64,000 nucleotides of DNA, taken from contig OX352763.1 in NCBI GenBank assembly GCA_947095585.1, forward strand, positions 63,645,016-63,709,015, given 5' to 3'. This document shows positions 33,230-45,573 of this stretch, in pieces. Origin of the DNA: Nephrocerus scutellatus. Lineage: Eukaryota; Arthropoda; Insecta; Diptera; Pipunculidae. The notes beneath the pieces were generated by a model that saw only the letters and a list, made by a program, of their open reading frames with translations, was not told the DNA's origin and did not search any database. The number at the start of each line of letters is the position of its first letter. The stretch's first letter is position 1. Both the position numbers and the translations under genes were made by a program.

Positions 33230-33480
33230 AAAAAAAAAAGATTTGTTAAATAAAGATTTTGCACTTCTTTATAAATTTGTTGAATAAAGATTTTTCACTT
33301 TTTTTATTAATTTGTTGAATAAAGATTTTGCACTTCTTTATAACATTGTTGAATAAAGATTTTTCACTTCTTTATAAATTTGTTGAATAAAGATTTTTCA
33401 CTTCTTTATTAATTTGTTGAATAACGATTTTTCACTTCTTTATTAATTTGTTGAATAAAGATTTTTCACTTCTTTAATTT
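33230..33480. repeat. 33-bp repeats in the leader of gypsy copy 1
   Basis: About eight units with TTGTTGAATAAAGATTTTTC and ACTTCTTTA lie between primer site and gag. Equivalent arrays are at about 38,950-39,200 and 44,670-44,915. They sit in the untranslated leader. Confidence 0.88.
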
Positions 33481-33518
33481 GTTTAGGTTCTTTTTAGGAG
33501 ATTCTTTTTTTTACCAAG

Positions 33519-33537
33519 AATCCCATCCTCGTCGCCA
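33519..33537 (-). other. Primer-binding site of gypsy copy 1
   Basis: On the minus strand TGGCGACGAGGATGGGATT follows the LTR directly. A TGGCGA start is consistent with a tRNA-Ser primer, though I could not check the tRNA. Identical sites are at 39,238-39,256 and 44,953-44,971. Confidence 0.65.
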
Positions 33538-34020
33538 GTTTTATAATTTATCTTTAAAAGTAAAGAAAAACTATATTTTCTTCTTTTTTTATTTAATTTA
33601 AACTTTATTTAATTAATTAAATCCGTTCCGGAGAAAGACTGATAGAAAACTCGACTCTTCATCACAAGAGTGACTGTCTTTTATACTTAGCCTAACAGTA
33701 CAATAATAATCTTACATACTAGGTGGTCGCTACACATTCGACGTCAGCAGATTCGTTTGGGGTTTTAATCATTGAGATATTACTATCCCATTAGTTTTAA
33801 TGGCGCGAATGCTTTATGATTCGTTCGCTTACATAGTCTTACTGACTATGCGAATGTTTAGATTTCAACATTGTCGTTGGATAATTAAAGTGACATTCAA
33901 TGTGCGAATGTTTAGATTCTAACATTGTCATTGGATAGTTAAAGCGACATTCAATGTGCGAATGTTTAGATTCTAACATTGTCGTTGGATAGTTAAAGCG
34001 ACATTCAATGTGCGAATGTT
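33538..34020 (-). repeat. Gypsy array LTR 2 (shared by copies 1 and 2)
   Basis: The complete U5-like edge adjoins the primer site. TATAAAAGACAG on the minus strand (about 33,670-33,685) is a plausible core promoter. The env-proximal side ends in 54-bp repeats (33,850-34,019). The start of U3 is uncertain. Confidence 0.75.
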
Positions 34021-35024
34021 TTGATTTCATCCGTTGGGATATTTATGTCGTCGGATATTAAATTGTCGTCGGACATAATATCAACGGATGCAGCTGTGTC
34101 AATAATTTTGGGTTTGACTTTGTCATCAAATATGACTCGCTTCCCCTTAAAATTCGAGTCCCGTCGAATTCTTATAAAATTTCGCAATCTGCTAAATGTA
34201 ACGACCAGTGCAATAATAATGATAAAAATGTATATAATATAAAAATTGTAACTTTTATCTTCTTTATGAAATATTTCTTGGATTTCATCTAAGTTATCAA
34301 AATTATAGACTTGTGGTACTTCTGTTAAATTGTCTGACAAAATATTCAAATTGGGTATTATTATATTATGAAAAATTATTACATTTACTGAACAAAATTG
34401 TGTTAACATTTATTAGTAGCAAATTGCCTATGTCAATTTCTTGTATTATTTTATTTCTAAATATTTTTATTTTGCAATCAGAATAATTATTTTGTAACAT
34501 ATTTGATATACATGAATCAGCAATTTTCATTTTGGGTAGATAGTTTTCTTCGTTAACAATGTAGGTTATATTTTTAAATGTTACAAGCTTAGTTAAACCA
34601 ATTTTTACTTGTGTGAGATTTTTATTTGGTATCGGTATTATAATTTTGGTTTTATTTCTTGGTCTATGAAATTTGGAATTAGTACAACAAACAAAATTAT
34701 TTCATTTTTAAGTGACCCTAGACTACATTTTATATACTTTAGTTTTGAACTATCTATGTTGTAAACCTCTATTTCTTTATTTGTTAAGAAGAATCTATTC
34801 ATTATTTTATATTTTGACTTTAGAATATTTTCTTGTATTTTTTCTATTCTATCTTTTATTTGGTTTATTAGTAATAGAAAGTTATTATACTTAGTTATTT
34901 TGAAATTTTCTTCAATAGCATCTTTATAAGTTTTATTAAACCATTCCTTATGAGATTCGATAACTAATCTTATGTTTGTTAAATAACTTTGGAGCTCATT
35001 ATTTATTTTAATCTGCTTATTCAT
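34005..35024 (-). pseudogene. env-like gene of gypsy copy 2
   Basis: The same two parts occur as in copy 1 (35,024-34,638 and 34,409-34,005). An ~89-bp internal deletion shared with copy 3 shortens the second frame to 134 residues. The membrane segment is kept. Confidence 0.7.
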
Positions 35025-35053
35025 ATTTATTACAACATTATGTTGATTAAGAT

Positions 35054-35709
35054 CTATTGTTTTGTTTTAGTTGTAGAATGAATCGTGTGATTGTAAAATC
35101 CAACAGCTCTAATAACTAATTCTTCTGTTGCTATATTTTCATCCTTACTTTTTAAAATTCTTATATGTTCTAAAAGGGATAAGTGAAATCGTTCAATATC
35201 TGAATTTCCAGTGTGAGAATTTGGAGTTGTAAAATGGGCTCTTATACCTTTTTCACGACAGAATAATTTTATCAGAGTGTTATTAAATTCATTATCCATT
35301 ATTAACAGATCTGGTTTTCCTAAAAGTGAAATTCTCTCTTCTAATTGAGTTTTTATGGTGCACATATTCTTATCATTAATTTTATGTACGCTTCCTAATT
35401 TAGTAAGTCTATCTATAGTGGTCAAGAAATAGGTTTTATGTATCTGAAAAATATCTAAGTGTACTATCATATTTGGTCTTTCTGGCGTTTCAGTATTTCA
35501 GTATGGTTGAAATACCTTTTGAATGGTTTTCGGTCATATTTATTTTCATTACATATCTGACAGTTATTAATGTATTTATTAACGTATTTTATTAAATTCG
35601 GATAGAAATTTTTGTTCTTCATTTCTTCAAAATTTTCTAATACCCCTCTGTGATTTGTTTCATTATGAATTTTTTCAATTATTTCAAATAATTCCTCTTC
35701 GTTGGGCAA
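35054..35709 (-). pseudogene. Integrase of gypsy copy 2
   Basis: Same layout and frameshift as copy 1: zinc finger 35,709-35,467, core 35,470-35,054. It is undisturbed by the CsRn1-like element, and the sequence at about 35,940 is the reference for that element's empty site. Confidence 0.85.
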
Positions 35710-36644
35710 GTCTATTGCTAATTCACAACATTTTACAAATTTCAGGTTTTTATCAATACTAAATAATTGTATGAGTTTCTGTTGAAGTATATTATACTTG
35801 CTATCATCGAGTTCAGAATGAATTCCGATCGTTCCCTTCTTTATTGTTCTCCTAAGAAGATCGTTTAAATAATGCTCATTACTAAGATCAGTGTTTTGAA
35901 TATAGATAATTTTATAATTTTATTTTATTATTTGTTGTTTATATTTATTAACAATCCCTTCGCTAATATAAAAATGATCATTTAAATTTTCTTGTTCGCT
36001 CTGAATAGTCTCAATATCATCATTAGTGATTTCGAATAACGATTTTAAATCAAAGTTTTCCTTATTATTTGTATGGATTTGATTACTGATATCTGGATTC
36101 ATTCTGCTCAAGAAATCTGCTATCTTGTTGTCTTTTCCTTTAAGATATTCTACATCAAATTCATATTCCCCTAACATTATTTTCCATCTAATAATTCTAG
36201 AATTGGGTTCTTTTAATGAGTAGAGCCATTTAAGAGGTTGATGATCGGTTTGTACCAAAAACTTTCTACCGCATAAGTATGGTCTAAACTAAAGTATTTT
36301 ATGGCCCATACAATCGCTAATAATTCCTTTTCTAAAGTATGATAATTTTTTTCGTGATTGTTCAAAGTGCGGCTTGCATAACAAACCGGTTTTCCGTCTT
36401 GGCTTAAAACTGCTCCAAGTGCAACATTACTTGCGTCTGTTGTTAAAACTAATTTTTTATTGAAATTAGGTTAAGCTAAAACTGGGTAGGTTGTCATTAT
36501 TTCTTTTAATTTATTAAATGCATTTATGTAGTCTTGATCATTCGGGTCAATTTTGGTAGCCTTTTTAAGGTACTTTATCATGGGGTTTGCAATTAAAGAA
36601 TAATTTTTAATAAATTTTCTATAAAATCCGGTTAAACCAAGAAA
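35710..36644 (-). pseudogene. RNase H region of gypsy copy 2
   Basis: The open part at 36,258-35,920 ends the RNase H (KDNKIADFLSRM) and runs toward the integrase. The shared stop is at 36,471-36,473. Confidence 0.8.
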
Positions 36645-37985
36645 TTATTTTATTTCCTTAACTGTTTTTGGCAACCTCACACAATTTATTGCTTCAATTT
36701 TCGTAGGATTGGGTTTACTTCCCTCGGCAGTAATTATATACCCTAAAAATTCTGTTTGTTTTGCTAGAAATTTGCATTTATTTAATTGTATTTTAAAATT
36801 ATGTTCACTAAGTCTAGCAAATATTTTATTTAAACTTTCGAAATGTTCCTTTATCGAAGTTGAGAAAACCAGTATGTCATCCATATAAATTATGCATATT
36901 TTATTAACAAAATCACCTAAAACGTGATTCATCATCCGCTGAAAAGTAGCGGGTGCATTTTTAAGTCCAAATGGCATTCGGAGTTACTCGAAATGACCTG
37001 TTGGAGTGGAAAATGCCGTTTTTTCAACATCATTTTCATCCATCAGTATTTGATGGAAACCTTTGGCTAAATCCAAGGTTGAATAATATTGCGCACGACC
37101 TAGTTTATCAAATAACGACTCCATATTTGGAATAGGAAATTTATCTTCTACTGTTATTTCATTTAGTTTCCTAAAATCAATAACAATACGCCATTTAGTT
37201 TCTTTTGAATTATCTAATTTCTTAGCAACTATCCACAATGGTGAATTATAAGGCGATTTACTCGGTCTTATAATACCATGGGATAACATTTCTGTGATTT
37301 GACGTTCTATTTCTTTTTCATGTACCTGGGGATACCTGTACATTTTTGAGAAAATAGGTTTATTTGAATTGGTAATTATTTTGTGCTTTACATTATTGGT
37401 TGCAGTTAAATTCTGGCCTTCTATGTAAAAATTCTTTCTATGTTGGTTTAGAAAATTAATTAAAATTCGTTTTTCTTCGTCACCCAAATCTTTATGTAAT
37501 AAGTCGTCGATATGATTTTTGCGGTTTTCTAAATAGTGAATTTCATCATATTCTATCGGTGGATTTCTTTGCTTGTCAAAAATAATTTCTGAGTTATTAA
37601 TTGTGAGCTTTCCGTTAAGTAAATCTATTTTTGCACCTATTGGGGTTAAAATATTATTTCCGATGATACAATCGAATGGTTTATTTCCGAAATCAGTTAT
37701 TTTTACTGACATTGTTTTACTTGGACAAAGAAACTCGTTAGGCACCATAACAATGACTTTTTTTCTAATTACTGTGGATCCTGTTAAAGTATTTAGTATT
37801 ATTGGTTTTTCTAAATTTTGCAGAGTCTTTAAGTGACCAAAAACTCTATAATCACTTAGTGTAGTAGCGGCTCCAGTGTCTATTATACACCTAATTGGAG
37901 TTGTATTTACTGTTAATATAACTATTAAGTTTGAAATCCGAGGCCGTTGTTGAAAATTTTCGACTTCGATTGAGTCTATTTCCAT
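36645..37985 (-). pseudogene. Protease and reverse transcriptase of gypsy copy 2
   Basis: Frames 37,985-36,984 and 36,977-36,645 match copy 1, with the same two stops. Protease and polymerase variants (IIDTGA, IVIDFRKL) agree with copy 3 and not with copy 1. Confidence 0.87.
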
Positions 37986-38817
37986 TGGTATTTGATCACA
38001 ATTTTGATTAATAGGCTGATTATATTGGTTCGAATTTTGGAATTTTGGATTTTGTCGCCTATACGAATTATTATTTTGGAAGTCCCTATTTCTGTGGAAA
38101 TTTTGATATTTTCCAGAATTATTCTGTGTTCTATAGTTATTATTATACCTAAATGGGTTATGTTGATTTGGATTTTGGTTTCGACATCTATCCGGGTTAT
38201 TTCTAAGTTTATTACTTATTTAAGCTCTATCATTAGTATTAATTTTATTATTGTGATTTTTTAAAAAAATGTCTTACTAAATTATTTTCCATAAAATAGT
38301 TATGAGCATCCGATATATTGGCAATATTATTCTGTAGCAATAATGTCTAAATATGAATAGGTAGAAAATTTATATAAATGTCAAAAATGAATTTAGAATT
38401 TTTTTCTGGTGAATAATTTTCATCTTTCATAATTTCTATACTAAATTTAGAGTTCATTTTATTAAGGATATTTTCTAATTTATATTGAAGTTCTTCTACG
38501 TTACTTGCCTTTGTGTTCATAGCATCTTCTCTGAGGCTAAAGTATGAACGTTTTACTCCAAACTCTTGTCGTAGTTTCATCAATATATTTTCCCACAATG
38601 GATCGGTAAGTGTGTCCACCATTCTCAGTGCTTTTCCTTGTAGCTTGTTGGCCAGGATTACTTTGATTGTGGATTGATGTTCCTCGGCAGTCAATGACAG
38701 GACCACTCCGACATCTCTTAGATAGTTGGAAAGCGTATAATTGTTTTCACCACTAAATGCTGGCAAGCTTCTTGCCTCTCTTAATGCATCTGCTAGTTGA
38801 AGAGCCATGTTCAACAA
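37986..38817 (-). pseudogene. gag of gypsy copy 2
   Basis: This starts at 38,817 and stops at 38,347, the same nonsense change as copy 1. It shares the 2-bp loss near 38,277 and has an extra stop near 38,221. Confidence 0.82.
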
Positions 38818-38949
38818 AAAACTGTTGTTCTTCTTTGTAGATAAGATATTTATAAAGTTTTGTAAAAAGAAAAGTTTTGCACTTCTTTAGAAATTTTCGG
38901 GGTGAAGATTTTTCTCACTTATTGCAAAATAAAGATTTTTAATTTCTTA

Positions 38950-39256
38950 AAAAAAAAAGATTTGTTAAATAAAGATTTTGCACTTCTTTATAAATTTGTT
39001 GAATAAAGATTTTTCACTTTTTTATTAATTTGTTGAATAAAGATTTTGCACTTCTTTATAACATTGTTGAATAAAGATTTTTCACTTCTTTATAAATTTG
39101 TTGAATAAAGATTTTTCACTTCTTTATTAATTTGTTGAATAACGATTTTTCACTTCTTTATTAATTTGTTGAATAAAGATTTTTCACTTCTTTAATTTGT
39201 TTAGGTTCTTTTTAGGAGATTCTTTTTTTTTACCAAGAATCCCATCCTCGTCGCCA
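38950..39256 (-). repeat. Leader repeats and primer site between gypsy copies 2 and 3
   Basis: 33-bp repeats occupy about 38,950-39,200 and the primer site 39,238-39,256. Nearly identical to the copy 1 leader. Confidence 0.8.
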
Positions 39257-39739
39257 GTTTTATAATTTATCTTTAAAAGTAAAGAAAAACTATATTTTCT
39301 TCTTTTTTTATTTAATTTAAACTTTATTTAATTAATTAAATCCGTTCCGGAGAAAGACTGATAGAAAACTCGACTCTTCATCACAAGAGTGACTGTCTTT
39401 TATACTTAGCCTAACAGTACAATAATAATCTTACATACTAGGTGGTCGCTACACATTCGACGTCAGCAGATTCGTTTGGGGTTTTAATCATTGAGATATT
39501 ACTATCCCATTAGTTTTAATGGCGCGAATGCTTTATGATTCGTTCGCTTACATAGTCTTACTGACTATGCGAATGTTTAGATTTCAACATTGTCGTTGGA
39601 TAATTAAAGTGACATTCAATGTGCGAATGTTTAGATTCTAACATTGTCATTGGATAGTTAAAGCGACATTCAATGTGCGAATGTTTAGATTCTAACATTG
39701 TCGTTGGATAGTTAAAGCGACATTCAATGTGCGAATGTT
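39257..39739 (-). repeat. Gypsy array LTR 3 (shared by copies 2 and 3)
   Basis: Nearly identical to LTR 2 at a distance of 5,719 bp. Confidence 0.75.
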
Positions 39740-40743
39740 TTGATTTCATCCGTTGGGATATTTATGTCGTCGGATATTAAATTGTCGTCGGACATAATAT
39801 CAACGGATGCAGCTGTGTCAATAATTTTGGGTTTGACTTTGTCATCAAATATGACTCGCTTCCCCTTAAAATTCGAGTCCCGTCGAATTCTTATAAAATT
39901 TCGCAATCTGCTAAATGTAACGACCAGTGCAATAATAATGATAAAAATGTATATAATATAAAAATTGTAACTTTTATCTTCTTTATGAAATATTTCTTGG
40001 ATTTCATCTAAGTTATCAAAATTATAGACTTGTGGTACTTCTGTTAAATTGTCTGACAAAATATTCAAATTGGGTATTATTATATTATGAAAAATTATTA
40101 CATTTACTGAACAAAATTGTGTTAACATTTATTAGTAGCAAATTGCCTATGTCAATTTCTTGTATTATTTTATTTCTAAATATTTTTATTTTGCAATCAG
40201 AATAATTATTTTGTAACATATTTGATATACATGAATCAGCAATTTTCATTTTGGGTAGATAGTTTTCTTCGTTAACAATGTAGGTTATATTTTTAAATGT
40301 TACAAGCTTAGTTAAACCAATTTTTACTTGTGTGAGATTTTTATTTGGTATCGGTATTATAATTTTGGTTTTATTTCTTGGTCTATGAAATTTGGAATTA
40401 GTACAACAAACAAAATTATTTCATTTTTAAGTGACCCTAGACTACATTTTATATACTTTAGTTTTGAACTATCTATGTTGTAAACCTCTATTTCTTTATT
40501 TGTTAAGAAGAATCTATTCATTATTTTATATTTTGACTTTAGAATATTTTCTTGTATTTTTTCTATTCTATCTTTTATTTGGTTTATTAGTAATAGAAAG
40601 TTATTATACTTAGTTATTTTGAAATTTTCTTCAATAGCATCTTTATAAGTTTTATTAAACCATTCCTTATGAGATTCGATAACTAATCTTATGTTTGTTA
40701 AATAACTTTGGAGCTCATTATTTATTTTAATCTGCTTATTCAT
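39724..40743 (-). pseudogene. env-like gene of gypsy copy 3
   Basis: Parts at 40,743-40,357 and 40,128-39,724. It carries the same deletion as copy 2. Confidence 0.7.
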
Positions 40744-40772
40744 ATTTATTACAACATTATGTTGATTAAGAT

Positions 40773-41422
40773 CTATTGTTTTGTTTTAGTTGTAGAATGA
40801 ATCGTGTGATTGTAAAATCCAACAGCTCTAATAACTAATTCTTCTGTTGCTATATTTTCATCCTTACTTTTTAAAATTCTTATATGTTCTAAAAGGGATA
40901 AGTGAAATCGTTCAATATCTGAATTTCCAGTGTGAGAATTTGGAGCTCTTATACCTTTTTCACGACAGAATAATTTTATCAGAGTGTTATTAAATTCATT
41001 ATCCATTATTAACAGATCTGGTTTTCCTAAAAGTGAAATTCTCTCTTCTAATTGAGTTTTTATGGTGCACATATTCTAGTCATTAATTTTATGTACGCTT
41101 CCTAATTTAGTAAGTCTATCTATAGTGGTCAAGAAATAGGTTTTATGTATCTGAAAAATATCTAAGTGTACTATCATATTTGGTTTTTCTGGCGTTTCAG
41201 TATTTCAATTTCAGTATGGTTGAAATACCTTTTGAATGGTTTTCGGTCATATTTATTTTCATTACATATCTGACAGTTATTAATGTATTTATTAACGTAT
41301 TTTATTAAATTCGGATAGAAATTTTTGTTCTTCATTTCTTCAAAATTTTCTAATACCCCTCTGTGATTTGTTTCATTATGAATTTTTTCAATTATTTCAA
41401 ATAATTCCTCTTCGTTGGGCAA
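40773..41422 (-). pseudogene. Integrase of gypsy copy 3
   Basis: The zinc finger (41,422-41,174) has a 6-bp insertion. The core has a private stop near 41,077 and a 12-bp loss near 40,946 that removes residues between the second D and the E. Copies 1 and 2 lack these changes. Confidence 0.83.
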
Positions 41423-42357
41423 GTCTATTGCTAATTCACAACATTTTACAAATTTCAGGTTTTTATCAATACTAAATAATTGTATGAGTTTCTGTTGAAG
41501 TATATTATACTTGCTATCATCGAGTTCAGAATGAATTCCGATCGTTCCCTTCTTTATTGTTCTCCTAAGAAGATCGTTTAAATAATGCTCATTACTAAGA
41601 TCAGTGTTTTGAATATAGATAATTTTATAATTTTATTTTATTATTTGTTGTTTATATTTATTAACAATCCCTTCGCTAATATAAAAATGATCATTTAAAT
41701 TTTCTTGTTCGCTGTGAATAGTCTCAATATCATCATTAGTGATTTCGAATAACGATTTTAAATCAAAGTTTTCCTTATTATTTGTATGGATTTGATTACT
41801 GATATCTGGATTCATTCTGCTCAAGAAATCTGCTATCTTGTTGTCTTTTCCTTTAAGATATTCTACATCAAATTCATATTCCCCTAACATTATTTTCCAT
41901 CTAATAATTCTAGAATTGGGTTCTTTTAATGAGTAGAGCCATTTAAGAGGTTGATGATCGGTTTGTACCAAAAACTTTCTACCGCATAAGTATGGTCTAA
42001 ACTAAAGTATTTTATGGCCCATACAATCGCTAATAATTCCTTTTCTAAAGTATGATAATTTTTTTCGTGATTGTTCAAAGTGCGGCTTGCATAACAAACC
42101 GGTTTTCCGTCTTGGCTTAAAACTGCTCCAAGTGCAACATTACTTGCGTCTGTTGTTAAAACTAATTTTTTATTGAAATTAGGTTAAGCTAAAACTGGGT
42201 AGGTTGTCATTATTTCTTTTAATTTATTAAATGCATTTATGTAGTCTTGATCATTCGGGTCAATTTTGGTAGCCTTTTTAAGGTACTTTATCATGGGGTT
42301 TGCAATTAAAGAATAATTTTTAATAAATTTTCTATAAAATCCGGTTAAACCAAGAAA
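41423..42357 (-). pseudogene. RNase H region of gypsy copy 3
   Basis: Open part at 41,971-41,633; shared stop at 42,184-42,186. Confidence 0.8.
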
Positions 42358-44532
42358 TTATTTTATTTCCTTAACTGTTTTTGGCAACCTCACACAATTT
42401 ATTGCTTCAATTTTCGTAGGATTGGGTTTACTTCCCTCGGCAGTAATTATATACCCTAAAAATTCTGTTTGTTTTGCTAGAAATTTGCATTTATTTAATT
42501 GTATTTTAAAATTATGTTCACTAAGTCTAGCAAATATTTTATTTAAACTTTCGAAATGTTCCTTTATCGAAGTTGAGAAAACCAGTATGTCATCCATATA
42601 AATTATGCATATTTTATTAACAAAATCACCTAAAACGTGATTCATCATCCGCTGAAAAGTAGCGGGTGCATTTTTAAGTCCAAATGGCATTCGGAGTTAC
42701 TCGAAATGACCTGTTGGAGTGGAAAATGCCGTTTTTTCAACATCATTTTCATCCATCAGTATTTGATGGAAACCTTTGGCTAAATCCAAGGTTGAATAAT
42801 ATTGCGCACGACCTAGTTTATCAAATAACGACTCCATATTTGGAATAGGAAATTTATCTTCTACTGTTATTTCATTTAGTTTCCTAAAATCAATAACAAT
42901 ACGCCATTTAGTTTCTTTTGAATTATCTAATTTCTTAGCAACTATCCACAATGGTGAATTATAAGGCGATTTACTCGGTCTTATAATACCATGGGATAAC
43001 ATTTCTGTGATTTGACGTTCTATTTCTTTTTCATGTACCTGGGGATACCTGTACATTTTTGAGAAAATAGGTTTATTTGAATTGGTAATTATTTTGTGCT
43101 TTACATTATTGGTTGCAGTTAAATTCTGGCCTTCTATGTAAAAATTCTTTCTATGTTGGTTTAGAAAATTAATTAAAATTCGTTTTTCTTCGTCACCCAA
43201 ATCTTTATGTAATAAGTCGTCGATATGATTTTTGCGGTTTTCTAAATAGTGAATTTCATCATATTCTATCGGTGGATTTCTTTGCTTGTCAAAAATAATT
43301 TCTGAGTTATTAATTGTGAGCTTTCCGTTAAGTAAATCTATTTTTGCACCTATTGGGGTTAAAATATTATTTCCGATGATACAATCGAATGGTTTATTTC
43401 CGAAATCAGTTATTTTTACTGACATTGTTTTACTTGGACAAAGAAACTCGTTAGGCACCATAACAATGACTTTTTTTCTAATTACTGTGGATCCTGTTAA
43501 AGTATTTAGTATTATTGGTTTTTCTAAATTTTGCAGAGTCTTTAAGTGACCAAAAACTCTATAATCACTTAGTGTAGTAGCGGCTCCAGTGTCTATTATA
43601 CACCTAATTGGAGTTGTATTTACTGTTAATATAACTATTAAGTTTGAAATCCGAGGCCGTTGTTGAAAATTTTCGACTTCGATTGAGTCTATTTCCATTG
43701 GTATTTGATCACAATTTTGATTAATAGGCTGATTATATTGGTTCGAATTTTGGAATTTTGGATTTTGTCGCCTATACGAATTATTATTTTGGAAGTCCCT
43801 ATTTCTGTGGAAATTTTGATATTTTCCAGAATTATTCTGTGTTCTATAGTTATTATAATACCTAAATGGGTTATGTTGATTTGGATTTTGGTTTCGACAT
43901 CTATCCGGGTTATTTCTAAGTTTATTACTTATTTGAGCTCTATCATTAGTATTAATTTTATTATTGTGATTTTTTAAAAAAATGTCTTTAACTAAATTAT
44001 TTTCCATAAAATAGTTATGAGCATCCGATATATTGGCAATATTATTCTGTAGCAATAATGTCTTAATATGAATAGGTAGAAAATTTATATAAATGTCAAA
44101 AATGAATTTAGAATTTTTTTCTGGTGAATAATTTTCATCTTTTATAATTTCTATACTAAATTTAGAGTTCATTTTACTAAGGATATTTTCTAATTTATAT
44201 TGAAGTTCTTCTACGTTACTTGCCTTTGTGTTCATAGCATCTTCTCTGAGGCTAAAGTATGAACGTTTTACTCCAAACTCTTGTCGTAGTTTCATCAATA
44301 TATTTTCCCACGATGGATCGGTAAGTGTGTCCACCATTCTCAGTGCTTTTCCTTGTAGCTTGTTGGCCAGGATTACTTTGATTGTGGATTGATGTTCCTC
44401 GGCAGTCAATGACAGGACCACTCCGACATCTCTTAGATAGTTGGAAAGCGTATAATTGTTTTCACCACTAAATGCTGGCAAGCTTCTTGCCTCTCTTAAT
44501 GCATCTGCTAGTTGAAGAGCCATGTTCAACAA
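42358..44532 (-). pseudogene. gag, protease and reverse transcriptase of gypsy copy 3
   Basis: This copy keeps gag, protease and the front of the reverse transcriptase in a single 611-codon frame (44,532-42,697), showing the undamaged order of the family. Capsid is at residues 1-170, an N/Q/R-rich nucleocapsid-like stretch at about 190-275, protease IDTGAATT near 316, then polymerase motifs WRIVIDFRKLN and YSTLDLAKGFHQI. It then meets the shared stop at 42,697, and the catalytic MDDIL piece (42,690-42,358) ends at the second shared stop. The gag-protease join in one frame suggests no frameshift signal is needed there. Confidence 0.88.
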
Positions 44533-44669
44533 AAAACTGTTGTTCTTCTTTGTAGATAAGATATTTATAAAGTTTTGTAAAAAGAAAAGTTTTGCACTTC
44601 TTTAGAAATTTTCGGGGTGAAGATTTTTCTCACTTATTGCAAAATAAAGATTTTTAATTTCTTAAAAAA

Positions 44670-44971
44670 AAAAGATTTGTTAAATAAAGATTTTGCGCTT
44701 CTTTATAAATTTGTTGAATAAAGATTTTTCACTTTTTTATTAATTTGTTGAATAAAGATTTTGCACTTCTTTATAAATTTGTTGAATAAAGATTTTTCAC
44801 TTCTTTATAAATTTGTTGAATAAAGATATTTCACTTCTTTATTAATTTGTTGAATAACGATTTTTCACTTCTTTATTAATTTGTTGAATAAAGATTTTTC
44901 ACTTCTTTAATTTGTTCAGGTTCTTTTTAGGAGATTCTTTTTTTTTACCAAGAATCCCATCCTCGTCGCCA
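44670..44971 (-). repeat. Leader repeats and primer site of gypsy copy 3
   Basis: 33-bp repeats at about 44,670-44,915 and the primer site at 44,953-44,971. Slightly more diverged from the other two leaders. Confidence 0.8.
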
Positions 44972-45455
44972 GTTTTATAATTTATCTTTAAAAGTAAAGA
45001 AAAACTATATTTTCTTCTTTTTTTATTTAATTTATACTTTATTTAATTAATTAAATCCGTTCCGGAGAAAGACTGATAGAAAACTCGACTCTTCATCACA
45101 AGAGTGACTGTCTTTTATACTTAGCCTAACAGTACAATAATAATCTTACATACTAGGTGGTCGCTACACATTCGACGTCAGCAGATTCGTTTGGGGTTTT
45201 AATCATTGAGATATTACTATCCTATTAGTTTTAATGGCGCGAATGCTTTATGATTCGTTCGCTTACATAGTCTTACTGACTATGCGAATGTTTAGATTTC
45301 AACATTGTCGTTGGATAATTAAAGTGACATTCATTGTGCGAATGTTTAGATTCTAACATTGTCGTTGGATAGTTAAAGCGACATTCAATGTGCGAATGTT
45401 TAGATTATAACATTGTCATTGGATAGTTAAAGCGACAATCAATGTGCGAATGTTT
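44972..45455 (-). repeat. Gypsy array LTR 4 (5' LTR of copy 3)
   Basis: Same structure as LTRs 2 and 3, with several private differences in its 54-bp repeats. Confidence 0.75.
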
Positions 45456-45573
45456 TGATTTCATCCGTTGGGATATTTATGTCGTCGGATATTAAATTGT
45501 CGTCGGACATAATATCAACGGATGCAGCTGTGTCAATAATTTGGGGTTTGACTTCGTCATCAAATATGACTCG
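45456..45573 (-). pseudogene. env stub of a further gypsy copy
   Basis: The last ~115 bp of env, equivalent to 21,473-21,590, precede LTR 4. The match ends at ATGACTCGC, where the long-LTR element begins. A fourth copy must once have continued to the right. Confidence 0.85.

Larger units (their letters stand above)
21064..45573 (-). mobile_element. Tandem array of an env-bearing Ty3/gypsy element (3 copies plus a stub)
   Basis: Equivalent points repeat at 21,473, 34,019, 39,738 and about 45,453. The spacing is 5,719 and 5,715 bp for copies 2 and 3, and 5,808 for copy 1 after removing the CsRn1-like insert. Each unit reads, on the minus strand, LTR, primer site, repeat-rich leader, gag, protease, reverse transcriptase, RNase H, integrase, env. 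Neighbouring units share one LTR. The order with an env-like third gene is that of insect errantiviruses or relatives. The same in-frame stops occur in all copies, so none is functional. The left LTR is truncated, and the right edge stops inside env of a further copy. Confidence 0.9.

Noticed and set aside
33839..34030. 63-residue frame with an 18-residue repeated peptide
   Set aside because: It is the translation of 54-bp LTR repeats and has no start or domain; kept only as a repeat.
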